A stretch of DNA of 64,000 nt from Brevibacillus fulvus (GCF_016908525.1 NZ_JAFBEB010000004.1:62001-126000), one strand, 5' to 3'. Shown: positions 34,456 through 42,182, counted from the stretch's first letter. Made by a program: numbers and translations. Notes: generated by a model not told the origin, from the letters alone.

Positions 34456-35733
34456 CTATATGCCGAAAATACCGGGCAACCACAATGTCAAATCGGACCA
34501 ATAAGTGATGAGCAGCAAGTCAATAATGGTGACGGCGATAAATGGCCAGATCGCTTTGATCAACTCTTCCAGACGAACTTCCCCCACCGCCGAGGCGATG
34601 AACAGCCCCGCACCTACCGGCGGCGTTAACAAACCAATGGTGGCGTTGAGACATAAGACAACGCCGAAATGAACAGGGTTAATGTGGAAATGCTCGAGCA
34701 AGGGCAAAAAGATGGGCAGCAAAATAACCATAACCGCCATCTCATCCATCACTACTCCGGTAATCAACAGCAGCAAATTGACCAGCAGCAAAAAGACCCC
34801 CGGGCTGGAAGTTATACCGCCAATCCATTCGACCAAATGCTGTGGCACTTGCTCAAAGGCCAGCACCCAGCCGAACGCCGACGCCATCGATAGCAACATC
34901 GTCACGGTTGCTGTGGACAACCCGGCCTGAACTAAAATTTTGGGGAATTGTTTGAATTTCAGTCCGCCATAAACAAACTTGCCGAACACGATCGCCAGCA
35001 CACAAGCGATCCCGGCCGATTCGGTTGCCGTGAACACCCCTGAAATCGTACCGCCAATGATGATCAACGGAACGGACAACGCCGGCAGGACACGCACAAA
35101 GCCTTTAAACAATTGATCGAATGTCGCTCGCTGGGTTTTGGGAAAATTCTGTTTATATCCGATAAAAGCAATCAGACCGATCAAAGAAGCGGCCAGCAAG
35201 ATGCCGGGAATAATACCCGCCAGAAACATTTGACTGATCGAGACGCTGGAACCGACCGCATAAATAATGAAGAGCATGCTTGGCGGAATAATCGGCCCCA
35301 ACAAGGCTGCGGAAGCGGTGGTGGCAGCGGCGAACGAGCGGTTGTAACCGTCTTTTTCCATTTGCGGAATCATCACACGACTCATCATTGCCGTTTGCGC
35401 CGTGGCGGAACCGATAATGGAGGCCAAAAATACGTTGGCAATCACATTCACATAGGCCAATCCCCCGCGAAAATGACCTGCCAGCGTTTTCGCAAACTCG
35501 ATCAACCTGACCGTGATTCCGCTGGCATTCATCAATTCACCGGCCAGCATAAACAAAGGGATCGCCAGCAGACTGAATCCTTCCACACCCGAGTACAAGC
35601 GTTGGGGCAAGCTTTCCAGCAACCCCCATTTGTCGCTCATCACGATGTATAAGACACTGCTGATGCCGAGGACGAGTGAAATCGGCACTCTGATCAACAT
35701 GAGCATGAAGAACAAGATCAAGGTAAACAGCAT
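34456..35733 (-). CDS. dctM: TRAP transporter large permease subunit (DctM)
   Basis: The 425-residue protein is the large membrane subunit of a tripartite ATP-independent periplasmic (TRAP) transporter, with about twelve membrane segments and the family start LILFFMLMLIRVPISLVLG. It also has the conserved PLFMLAGELMN, GSATAQTAMMSRVMIP and IPPSMLFIIYAVGSS blocks. The start ATG overlaps the dctQ stop (TGATG), and GGAGGAGAT lies upstream. An earlier in-frame start would overlap dctQ by about 190 bases and is rejected. Confidence 0.95.
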   Translation of the reverse strand: MLFTLILFFMLMLIRVPISLVLGISSVLYIVMSDKWGLLESLPQRLYSGVEGFSLLAIPLFMLAGELMNASGITVRLIEFAKTLAGHFRGGLAYVNVIANVFLASIIGSATAQTAMMSRVMIPQMEKDGYNRSFAAATTASAALLGPIIPPSMLFIIYAVGSSVSISQMFLAGIIPGILLAASLIGLIAFIGYKQNFPKTQRATFDQLFKGFVRVLPALSVPLIIIGGTISGVFTATESAGIACVLAIVFGKFVYGGLKFKQFPKILVQAGLSTATVTMLLSMASAFGWVLAFEQVPQHLVEWIGGITSSPGVFLLLVNLLLLITGVVMDEMAVMVILLPIFLPLLEHFHINPVHFGVVLCLNATIGLLTPPVGAGLFIASAVGEVRLEELIKAIWPFIAVTIIDLLLITYWSDLTLWLPGIFGI

Positions 35734-36224
35734 CAGGCAATCTCCTCCTCGCCGCGGATCGCTGTCAGCAAGAAAGCGAAAGCATGAATGGCCATGCAAA
35801 TCATGCCAAACGGAATGCACAGATAGGGGTAGAGCATGGAGATGCCCAAGGTTGGCGATTTTTGCATCAGCATGGAAGGCGCCGTCACCCATTTGATGGA
35901 CAGCACCAACACGAGCAGACAAAACAGGGTAATGATCGCAAAGCCAACGGCCAGTACTACCCGCCGGACTCTGCCGCTCAGGCGGTCAAATACGAGCGTA
36001 ACGGTAGCGGCCTGCTGGCGCTTGATCCCCATGCTCCCGGCAATGAAGGTAATCCATACCAGCGTGTAGATGGCGACCTCTTCTGCCCAGCTTAACGGAC
36101 TGTTAAGAAAGTAGCGAAAGGCGACCCCCAGGACGATCGAGAGAAGCATCACGCAGAACAGCACAATCACGAGCACGGACTCAAGCCTGGCGATCAGGTC
36201 GCTGCATTTTTTGATAAAAGTCAT
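35733..36224 (-). CDS. dctQ: TRAP transporter small permease subunit (DctQ)
   Basis: The 163-residue protein has four predicted membrane segments and the DctQ signatures RYFLNSPLSWAEEVAIYTLVW and the Trp/Pro-rich turn near WVTAPSML. It links the binding protein and DctM. It starts at an ATG with a moderate site and overlaps dctM by one base, six bases after the dctP stop. Confidence 0.93.
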   Translation of the reverse strand: MTFIKKCSDLIARLESVLVIVLFCVMLLSIVLGVAFRYFLNSPLSWAEEVAIYTLVWITFIAGSMGIKRQQAATVTLVFDRLSGRVRRVVLAVGFAIITLFCLLVLVLSIKWVTAPSMLMQKSPTLGISMLYPYLCIPFGMICMAIHAFAFLLTAIRGEEEIA

Positions 36225-36230
36225 CCTTCT

Positions 36231-37271
36231 CTACTCCCAGCTTTTATTCTGTTCCAAGAAAGCTTTGATCAGCGGATTCTTCTCGGAATATTCTTTATAC
36301 ATTTGATCAATCAGCGGCTGCAGCATCGCTTTATTGGCAAACACAGCGACGTTTACACCATTCTTTTTGATTTCTTCGATTCGGGAAGATTCCAGCTTGA
36401 TCGCTTCCTCAATGCCCCAATCAACCGCAGCCGTCATCGCCTCGCGGACGATCTGTTGATCTTCCGGGCTCAGTTTCTCAAAGCTGCTTTTACTGGCCAT
36501 CACCACTTCGGGAAACGTCATATGGCTGGTTAAGGTTAAATCTTTGGCAATTTCATAAAATTTTTGCGAAAGCAGCGCATCGAGGTCAATATCGACGCCA
36601 TCGATCACCCCGGTTTGCAGCGAAGTATACACCTCAGGCAGCGGAATTGGTGTCGGTCCCGCACCCACGCCTTTCCAGAACTCTTCGAAGAGCGGGCTGG
36701 AAGGAATGCGAATCTTTTTCCCGTTCAAATCGTCGGGCGTCGTCACCAGCCCGGATCGCAGCAAAATGTGCCGGTTACCCGCAAAGAAGTAATCCATTCC
36801 GACAATGCCTTGACTGTCCAGCTCTTTCAGCATTTGTTGGGCGGCTTCCCCTTTTCTTGCTTCGGCAGCCGATTTCAAGTCAGGAAACAGAAACGGCAAA
36901 AACCATCCATTCAAAGATTCCGAACGGCTGCTCATATATCCGTTGCTGATAATGGCGAAATCGAGCGTGCCCGTCTCCACCTGCTGTACCATTTCTTTTT
37001 CCTTGCCGAGCTGAGCCGCCGGAAAAATATCGACCTGCATGCGGCCGGCAGAGCGTTTATTCAACTCTTCTTTAAATTTTTCCGCCACCTGGTTTTTGAT
37101 GTGGGCAGCTTGTACTTCATGACCGAGTTTGAACGTATAGCTCGGTTTGGCAGATCCATCGGCCGCACCGCTTGCTCCCCCTTGTGCGGTGTTCTCATTG
37201 CTGCCGCACGCCGATAGAATGGCGGCTGCACTAACAGCTGATAACAAGAACGCGATTACCTGTTTTTTCAT
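36231..37271 (-). CDS. dctP: TRAP transporter substrate-binding lipoprotein (DctP)
   Basis: The 346-residue protein has a lipoprotein signal peptide with lipobox LSAC (C22). The binding domain has TRAP DctP-type features: the FPAAQLGKEKEMVQQVETGTL start region, WFLPFLFPD and the GVIDGVDIDL region near the C-terminal half. The ligand is probably an organic acid. The neighbouring aldolase and hydratase genes suggest an aromatic-derived carboxylate. The product would anchor outside the membrane and feed DctQM. Confidence 0.95.
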   Translation of the reverse strand: MKKQVIAFLLSAVSAAAILSACGSNENTAQGGASGAADGSAKPSYTFKLGHEVQAAHIKNQVAEKFKEELNKRSAGRMQVDIFPAAQLGKEKEMVQQVETGTLDFAIISNGYMSSRSESLNGWFLPFLFPDLKSAAEARKGEAAQQMLKELDSQGIVGMDYFFAGNRHILLRSGLVTTPDDLNGKKIRIPSSPLFEEFWKGVGAGPTPIPLPEVYTSLQTGVIDGVDIDLDALLSQKFYEIAKDLTLTSHMTFPEVVMASKSSFEKLSPEDQQIVREAMTAAVDWGIEEAIKLESSRIEEIKKNGVNVAVFANKAMLQPLIDQMYKEYSEKNPLIKAFLEQNKSWE

Positions 37272-37421
37272 AGGCCCCCCCTGTTTTCAAAAAACGAATT
37301 TAGCGAACTTTGAACTTCGATCTGCAAGACGGCGTCAGCCTTGATGTATGCGCTTTCAGCATTGTTTCGGAAAGATTCCCGAATGCGCAAGAAGACAACT
37401 GAAAAAGCTGAACCCTCCTGC

Positions 37422-37441
37422 ACATGGGAAACGTTCCATGT
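37422..37441. repeat. Imperfect palindrome downstream of the aldolase gene
   Basis: ACATGG and CCATGT arms flank a GAAACGTT centre, between the aldolase stop and dctP. It could be an intercistronic hairpin that tunes relative expression or a regulator site. Confidence 0.4.
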
Positions 37442-37449
37442 TGACTGAT

Positions 37450-38130
37450 TCAATCTTCAAAATAACGTACATTTTCTTTCGACAAAATCTCCCGCAGCCC
37501 GTAAAAATCGAGGCTTAACTCTCCCCGTTCGATTTTCGCCTTGGTGTCTTCTTCTTTCTGCACACGCTTTTGGGCCGCTTCCAGCGAAGTTTGCAAATCT
37601 TCCTGTCTGACCACAACGACACCATCGTCATCGGCCAGCAGCAAATCTCCCGGCCCCACTTGAACACCGGCACAAACCGTCGGAGCATTCACCCATCCGC
37701 CTCTTGTCTTGGTCGTGCCAAGCGAATGAATCGCCTTGCTCCATACCGGAAAACCAAGCTCTCTAATTTTGGCCGCATCGCGAATGCCGGCATCGATCAC
37801 CACGCCTTGAACTCCCCGCTTGATCAACGCCCTGACGATCAGTTCACCGATCATCCCGTGGACACTTTCACCGATCGTCGTCACAACCAGAATATCCCCG
37901 GGCTGACACACCTCAATGGCGGCGTGGATCATCAAATTGTCTCCGGCATGGCAAATCGCCGTAACCGCCGGACCGCAGATGGCTCTTCCTTCAATCACCG
38001 GCTTTAACGAATGATTCATCAGACCGGTTCGGCCCTGCGCCTCGTAAACGGTGGAAGTATCCAACGCGGCATACTGTGCGATCATGGCTGAATCCGGTCT
38101 CGCGATGTTGCGGCGAACGTATTTCTCCAT
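37450..38130 (-). CDS. RraA/HMG aldolase-family protein, probable 4-carboxy-4-hydroxy-2-oxoadipate aldolase
   Basis: The 226-residue protein belongs to the RraA-like class II aldolase family. It shows GRAICGPAVTAICHAGDNLMIHAA, the substrate region VVIDAGIRD and LLLADDDGVVVV. Members include the LigK/GalC aldolase/oxaloacetate decarboxylase, which cleaves 4-carboxy-4-hydroxy-2-oxoadipate to pyruvate and oxaloacetate. The neighbouring PIG-L gene with a GalB-type motif supports that reading. Its start overlaps the stop of the PIG-L gene by one base (38130). Alternative: a regulator-of-RNase-E-type protein, unlikely here. Confidence 0.8.
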   Translation of the reverse strand: MEKYVRRNIARPDSAMIAQYAALDTSTVYEAQGRTGLMNHSLKPVIEGRAICGPAVTAICHAGDNLMIHAAIEVCQPGDILVVTTIGESVHGMIGELIVRALIKRGVQGVVIDAGIRDAAKIRELGFPVWSKAIHSLGTTKTRGGWVNAPTVCAGVQVGPGDLLLADDDGVVVVRQEDLQTSLEAAQKRVQKEEDTKAKIERGELSLDFYGLREILSKENVRYFED

Positions 38131-38861
38131 TAAACTAATTCACCTCCAACATAAGGGAAGAAGCGGCTGAACGCTTCCGCATACTTGTACTGGTTGTTTC
38201 CCGAGCAGCGCCGCGCATGATTGCCTCTTAATTTTGCCTTGGCACCGTAATAATCGATCAGATGCTGTTGCGCTTTGAAACAGTTCATCGCGCCTTCTTT
38301 TTGTTCGTAAACCTCCGTAATATCGATGATCACATCCGGCTTAAAGTCGCTAATCTCGGATTGGTGCGGTTCAAATCCGAACAGTCGCGCCTGTTTCGCT
38401 GCAGGATAGCCGTCGATGCGCACACCGTTTGAGGTGGACAACACACTTGCTTCAAATACATATTTGGAAACGGTCTCGTGATCAGGGTTAAAGGCATCCC
38501 GCGGACCATGGCTAATAATATGGTGCGGCTTCACTTCGCGGATTTTTTTGGTCAACCGCTCCATTCTTTCCGGGGTGATCTGCATATGGTAATCTGCAAA
38601 GTCCCAGATCTCAACGTCGGTCACGCCCAAATGCTTGCAAGCTTGTTCGATTTCTTCTCTTCGCACGTTTTTCACGTTTTCAACCGTTTGCCCCGCGATG
38701 TTCCAAAGATCATTGGACTCGCCTCTTACGCCGTAGCTGAGAATGACCAGTGAGACGTTTGCGCCGTTTTTCACATATTTGGCGATCGTTCCGCCCGCTC
38801 TCCATACAAAATCGGCGGCATGTGCGCTTACCACCAACACATTGACATCGTGATCAATCAT
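38130..38861 (-). CDS. galB: PIG-L/LmbE-family protein, probable 4-oxalomesaconate hydratase
   Basis: The 243-residue protein has the PIG-L fold. The usual HPDD metal motif is replaced by a HAADFVWRAGGTIA block, followed by the SHGPRDAFNPDH region. This replacement and the adjacent RraA-type aldolase match GalB, the PIG-L-type 4-oxalomesaconate hydratase of gallate degradation. The start is AGAGGAGGATAACG then ATG. It is the first gene of the galB-aldolase-dctPQM unit. A conserved AACAATATTG motif lies about 60 bases upstream. Alternative: an N-acetylglucosaminyl deacetylase, less likely given the changed motif. Confidence 0.7.
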   Translation of the reverse strand: MIDHDVNVLVVSAHAADFVWRAGGTIAKYVKNGANVSLVILSYGVRGESNDLWNIAGQTVENVKNVRREEIEQACKHLGVTDVEIWDFADYHMQITPERMERLTKKIREVKPHHIISHGPRDAFNPDHETVSKYVFEASVLSTSNGVRIDGYPAAKQARLFGFEPHQSEISDFKPDVIIDITEVYEQKEGAMNCFKAQQHLIDYYGAKAKLRGNHARRCSGNNQYKYAEAFSRFFPYVGGELV

Positions 38862-38921
38862 CGTTATCCTCCTCTATCTGCCTGAATAGTCGCACGCGAT
38901 CTTTGTTGCATAAAATTGCTC

Positions 38922-38931
38922 AACAATATTG
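38922..38931. promoter_or_regulatory. Candidate operator AACAATATTG (galB side)
   Basis: A 10-base palindrome-like motif, identical to one upstream of the extradiol dioxygenase gene (40053-40064), sits in the galB upstream region within the sequence CAACAATATTGATT. No regulator gene is in the window. Confidence 0.45.
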
Positions 38932-39023
38932 ATTCCATGTATTGAGTATAAATATCGTCCTGCAATTAGTCAATAGTTTGAATTTCGTTTCTTTAGCGAA
39001 ATTTTTGCTGCCAGCCTGTTTCA

Positions 39024-39066
39024 TAAAAAAAGACGAAATAATCGTTTGCATGATTATTCCGTCCTT
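39024..39066 (-). terminator. Terminator of the extradiol dioxygenase gene
   Basis: On the minus strand GACGGAATAATC pairs with GATTATTTCGTC, followed by a T run. So the dioxygenase is a separate transcript from galB. Confidence 0.88.
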
Positions 39067-39079
39067 TTATTCCATTTCC

Positions 39080-40036
39080 TTATTCGACGGCGGGAGTTCC
39101 ATATGTATGGAAAGTCGGCACCGTGGCATTGCCCCACGCCTGTCCTTTGGCTCGTTCCGCTTGTGTCCAGGTGATCGGTTCCCAATCCGGGGCAAAAATC
39201 AGGTAACCGCCTGCGCACAATTCAATGCGATTGCCGCCTGGCTCGTAAACATACACAAAAAAAGTTTGGTTGGCTGCATGTTTGCTGGGAGCAAATTCGA
39301 TATAAACGCCATTGTCGAGAAAAATATCCGCCGCCCGCAGTACCGCTTCTCTGCTTTCCACATTAAAAGTCAAATGGTGCAGGCGTCCTTTTGCTCCCGT
39401 CTTGTCGGATGTGTAAGCAATTTCATACGATTTGTTGGTAACATGCAGCCAGGCTGCGCCTCGTTTCCCATCATCGAGGATAAGCTGTTCGCTCATTTTG
39501 AATCCAACATGCTCCATCATGAATTGGCTGTCTGCATCTACATTGGAAGTGAGCAAATTGAGATGATCCAGTTGCCGAATATTCGCTCCTCGCGCCGTGT
39601 TTTTTTGCGGCTGATTTTTTAACGACGGTCTTAACTCGGCGGGAGGTGTATATTTAACCGCTTCATAATAAATCTCCATCCGATGGCCGTCAGGATCGGT
39701 GAAGCGGTAAGTCAGGCCGTGATCGATATCGCCCTGCTCTGCCCAGCCTATGCCGTATCCGGTCTTTTCAATCGCCAACGCTCTGCGCTCCAGAGCAGCG
39801 GGAGAAAATGTACGCATTCCGATATGGCCTAACCCTGCTTGGGGTGATTCGGTCAATTTCAGGCTGTATAGCTGGTAATCTCCCCAGCCCCGTAAATAGA
39901 CGGATTGACCTTGCCTCGCCACTTCTTCCATCCCGAGAATTTCCTTGAAAAAATGCAAGCTCTCGTTCGGCTTTGGCGTAAGCAATTCAACATGTCCCAA
40001 ATGCGCTACATCATGAATTTGTTCTTGTGCCATCAT
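39080..40036 (-). CDS. Type I extradiol dioxygenase (catechol 2,3-dioxygenase-like, VOC fold)
   Basis: The 318-residue protein consists of two VOC repeats. It has the metal ligands of type I extradiol dioxygenases: a His in VAHLGHVELLTP, a His in GRLHHLTFNVES and a Glu in GGNRIELCAGG. These enzymes cleave the ring of catechols beside the hydroxyl pair using Fe(II) or Mn(II). The substrate is not readable. Its place beside GalB/GalC-type genes and a TRAP importer suggests a carboxylated di- or trihydroxybenzene such as gallate or protocatechuate. The start at 40036 follows GGAGGGG. An in-frame ATG just after it is also possible. Confidence 0.8.
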   Translation of the reverse strand: MMAQEQIHDVAHLGHVELLTPKPNESLHFFKEILGMEEVARQGQSVYLRGWGDYQLYSLKLTESPQAGLGHIGMRTFSPAALERRALAIEKTGYGIGWAEQGDIDHGLTYRFTDPDGHRMEIYYEAVKYTPPAELRPSLKNQPQKNTARGANIRQLDHLNLLTSNVDADSQFMMEHVGFKMSEQLILDDGKRGAAWLHVTNKSYEIAYTSDKTGAKGRLHHLTFNVESREAVLRAADIFLDNGVYIEFAPSKHAANQTFFVYVYEPGGNRIELCAGGYLIFAPDWEPITWTQAERAKGQAWGNATVPTFHTYGTPAVE

Positions 40037-40052
40037 TTGCCCCTCCGTATAT

Positions 40053-40064
40053 AACAATATTGTT
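40053..40064. promoter_or_regulatory. Candidate operator AACAATATTGTT upstream of the dioxygenase
   Basis: Perfect 12-base palindrome in the dioxygenase promoter region. It shares AACAATATTG with the galB upstream region and overlaps a possible -10 (TATTGT). Confidence 0.45.
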
Positions 40065-40185
40065 TATCAATTATGGCTTGCAATAATTGTAAATGAAAGG
40101 GCTTTCCGTTGTCAATCTGTTATCAATTTTCTGAACGATCGGTTTATTTGCTGCGGAGTTGCGGAAACCGTGCGCCGGAGCAATA

Positions 40186-40225
40186 AAAAGCCCTTGATCC
40201 GGAAACGAACGATCAAGGACTTTTC
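40186..40225. terminator. Hairpin in the dioxygenase upstream region
   Basis: AAAAGCCCTTGATC pairs imperfectly with GATCAAGGACTTTT. A T run on the minus side would fit an attenuator or terminator; the role is unclear. Confidence 0.45.
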
Positions 40226-40250
40226 ATCATCGAATGAGCAAGTGATCTAG

Positions 40251-40331
40251 ACGATTCGTTAAAGCAATCGGTAGCTTTCCCGGAGTTGCCATTCGGGCAA
40301 TGGTGAAAGCTGATGGTATCCGGCGAATCGT
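40251..40331. other. Nested inverted repeats, possible structured RNA
   Basis: In the 582-base gap 40037-40618 this stretch folds as a nested hairpin. The outer arms are ACGATTCG/CGAATCGT, the middle arms AGCTTTC/GAAAGCT, and the innermost arms TTGCC/GGCAA around ATTCG. The outer arm runs directly into TTTAAAATTTT. I do not recognise a known riboswitch or ncRNA family in it. It could be a small RNA, an attenuator or a REP-like element. Confidence 0.4.
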
Positions 40332-40538
40332 TTAAAATTTTCCCGGGAACTGTTTGACAATGATTTTGGTTAAAAAAACCGCTTTTATACAGCAGCGTTT
40401 TTATGGAAATAACGGATTGCGAATGGAAAGAAAAAAAATCCGTCTCTTCCCCCCTGACTGATCTGCGCGGAAATCGTTATGCACATTTGCACCAAGCGAT
40501 TCGACAGGAAACAACCTATAGGCATTATCTATAAAGAA

Positions 40539-40577
40539 GATCACTTCTATATATTTTACAAATATAAAGAAGTGATC
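40539..40577 (+). promoter_or_regulatory. Inverted repeat in the promoter region of the PNPOx-like gene
   Basis: GATCACTTCT and AGAAGTGATC are perfect 10-base arms around an AT-rich loop, starting 80 bases before the start of the flavin-binding-like gene. It may be a hairpin in the 5' leader or an operator. Confidence 0.5.
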
Positions 40578-40618
40578 GATAATCATCACATAGATCTCGT
40601 TAAAAAGAGGGGTTTTCG

Positions 40619-41203
40619 ATGGGAAAACTTTTTTCCGCTTTACGGCCGGAACATGAGCAGTTTATCCAGAAGCAACGAATCTTTTTTGTTGGGTCGGCTC
40701 CCTTGCAGCCTGAGGGACATGTAAACATTTCTCCAAAGGGCTATGATGTACTGCGGATTTTGTCGTCTTCAGAAGTCGCCTATCTGGATTTGACGGGGAG
40801 CGGCAACGAAACAAGCGCGCACATAACCGAGAATGGACGGATCACGCTGATGTTTCTCGCGTTTGAAGGAGCTCCCCTGATCTTGCGGCTATACGGGAGT
40901 GGACGTGTCGTCTTGCCAAATATGCCGGATTGGGAGCGGTTGATTCCACACTTCGATCTGCTGCCCGGCGCGCGTCAAATCATCTCGGTCCAAATCCATG
41001 CGGTGAAAACATCTTGCGGTTACAGCGTCCCTTACTATTCTTACGCTGGAGATCGCAACACACTGCAACAGTGGGCCCAAAAAAAAGGAGAACAAGCTCT
41101 TAAAGCGTACCGTCAGGAAAAAAACAGCCTCACCATGGATGGATTGGTTACACCCTTGGGTCAAATTCCCTCCCAAACTGCAGATGCTGACGAAAACGGC
41201 TAA
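40619..41203 (+). CDS. Pyridoxamine 5'-phosphate oxidase-like (FMN-binding split barrel) protein
   Basis: The 194-residue protein shows the PNPOx-like split-barrel pattern: RIFFVGSAPLQPEGHVNISPKGYDVLRIL near the start (given in part), then an ITENGRITLMFLAFEG strand and an RLYGSGRVV strand. This resembles PF01243-type proteins that bind FMN, heme or F420. The precise role is unknown. It ends close to a strong terminator and is convergent with the sigK 3' half. AGAGGGGTTTTCG lies before the ATG. Confidence 0.8.
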   Translation: MGKLFSALRPEHEQFIQKQRIFFVGSAPLQPEGHVNISPKGYDVLRILSSSEVAYLDLTGSGNETSAHITENGRITLMFLAFEGAPLILRLYGSGRVVLPNMPDWERLIPHFDLLPGARQIISVQIHAVKTSCGYSVPYYSYAGDRNTLQQWAQKKGEQALKAYRQEKNSLTMDGLVTPLGQIPSQTADADENG

Positions 41204-41225
41204 GCACGGTCCACTTGTGAAAAAT

Positions 41226-41250
41226 GCCCCCGTATCACCGGGGGCGTTCG
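41226..41250 (+). terminator. Terminator of the PNPOx-like gene
   Basis: GCCCCCG/CGGGGGC stem followed by GTTCGTTTG. Confidence 0.85.
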
Positions 41251-41279
41251 TTTGCAGATGGCTTATTTGTTAGCGTGAT

Positions 41280-41654
41280 TTATCTTCCCTGCGCCTGTTT
41301 GGAACGGTAAAATTCGTTAAACAACTTCATCAACGCCCGCTTCTCAATCCGAGAAACATAGGAACGGGAGATCCCCAGTTCGCGAGCAATTTCCCGTTGC
41401 GTTTTTTCCTTGTCTTGATCCAAGCCAAAGCGGCCAATAATGACCTCTTTTTCCCGATCGTCCAAGATGTGAATGTGCTGGTAAATCTTGTTGCTCTCCA
41501 GTTTTAGCTGAACCGCATCGACCACTTCATCCGTCTCCGTACCCAGCACATCAATTAATGTAATCTCGTTTCCTTCCTTGTCCGTGCCAATCGGGTCATG
41601 CAGCGATACGTCTTTTTTGGTTTTTTTCAAACTGCGGAGATGCATTAATATCTC
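41280..41654 (-). CDS. sigK: Sporulation sigma factor SigK, 3' half (SpoIIIC-like), split by the skin-like element
   Basis: This half, from the crossover to the stop, begins [23 protein letters not shown]. It carries sigma region 4 ([48 protein letters not shown], listed as spans), the typical SpoIIIC half. Internal ATG 41645 is not a real start; the half becomes translatable only after excision of the element. Joined at the GA at 41654/41653 to the 5' half (48169-47832) it yields a 236-residue SigK (B. subtilis 241). SigK directs late mother-cell transcription, including coat and mother-cell lysis genes. Confidence 0.93.
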   Translation of the reverse strand, partial: EILMHLRSLKKTKKDVSLHDPIGTDKEGNEITLIDVLGTETDEVVDAVQLKLESNKIYQHIHILDDREKEVIIGRFGLDQDKEKTQREIARELGISRSYVSRIEKRALMKLFNEFYRSKQAQGR

Positions 41655-41670
41655 GATTTCACGGTCAAAG
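41639..41670 (-). other. attR-like junction (chromosome 3' half / element)
   Basis: Minus strand reads CTTTGAC...GA...AATGCATC: the element-derived half-site lies 5' of the central GA, and the chromosomal half-site GATGCATT (plus strand, 41639-41646) lies 3'. With the opposite junction it forms both a chromosomal and an element palindrome. Confidence 0.85.
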
Positions 41671-41693
41671 CGACCGGCGACCTTATAGACAAC

Positions 41694-41721
41694 GAAAAAC
41701 CAGCATCGGGAAAGATGCTGG
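41694..41721 (-). terminator. Terminator of the Gly/Pro-rich protein gene
   Basis: CCAGCATC/GATGCTGG stem with TTTTTCG after it on the minus strand, 35 bases past the stop. Confidence 0.9.
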
Positions 41722-41756
41722 CCGCGGAACTCGAAGCTAAACCTTGCGCTGGCACG

Positions 41757-42182
41757 TTAATAACACTCGAAATAGTCAATCCGATTCAGATCTAATCCGG
41801 TATACACCCAAGAAAAGCCATTCCAACGATAACCTGCTACCGAAGTGGGACCGACGAAGACAGGATAGAACCAGAATTCTCTGCCATTTCGCAGCCATAC
41901 ATACGTATAGCGATACAGGCAGGAACGAATTGCACCGGGATCGACACGATATGTTCTGCCAAAAGGTCGGGAAGGAGTGCGACCTACCGGTGGAGGACCG
42001 GGTGGAGCACCGCCGCCTCTTTGTCCGCCGGGAGGAAACCCGCCGCCAGGGGGAAACCCGCCGCCAGGAGGAAACCCGCCGCCGGGAGGAAATCCGCCGC
42101 CGGGAGGAAATCCGCCGCCGGGAGGAAACCCGCCGCCGGGAGGAAACCCGCCGCCGGGAGGAAATGGTGGTCTGTAACTCAC
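41757..42182 (-). CDS. Gly/Pro-rich repeat protein encoded in the skin-like element
   Basis: The 141-residue protein has an N-terminal MSYRPP, then seven copies of FPPGGG and one FPPGGQ (codons 7-54), then a Pro/Gly/Arg segment and a C-terminal folded domain of about 65 residues. The last part (RSCLYRYTYVWLRNGREFWFYP, then VGPTSVAGYRWNGFSWVYTG) is rich in Tyr, Trp and Phe. I do not recognise the family. The layout resembles spore coat or other surface proteins, but this is inference. The start is a GTG at 42182 with GGAGGTGACAG upstream. The DNA repeat is an 18-base tandem array. Confidence 0.65.
   Translation of the reverse strand: MSYRPPFPPGGGFPPGGGFPPGGGFPPGGGFPPGGGFPPGGGFPPGGGFPPGGQRGGGAPPGPPPVGRTPSRPFGRTYRVDPGAIRSCLYRYTYVWLRNGREFWFYPVFVGPTSVAGYRWNGFSWVYTGLDLNRIDYFECY
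42021..42164 (-). repeat. 18-base tandem repeat encoding FPPGGG
   Basis: Eight tandem 18-base units (the last FPPGGQ) inside the Gly/Pro-rich protein gene. Their near identity makes this stretch prone to copy-number change. Confidence 0.85.

Noticed and set aside
35733-35922. 63-codon N-terminal extension of dctM
   Set aside because: It lies inside dctQ and lacks a hydrophobic DctM start. The TGATG overlap at 35733 is a clear coupled start.
41280-41645. Free-standing short sigma factor starting at ATG 41645
   Set aside because: The ATG is an internal Met codon of SigK (ILMHL). The upstream codons match SigK only after joining to the 5' half at the crossover, and there is no ribosome binding site.
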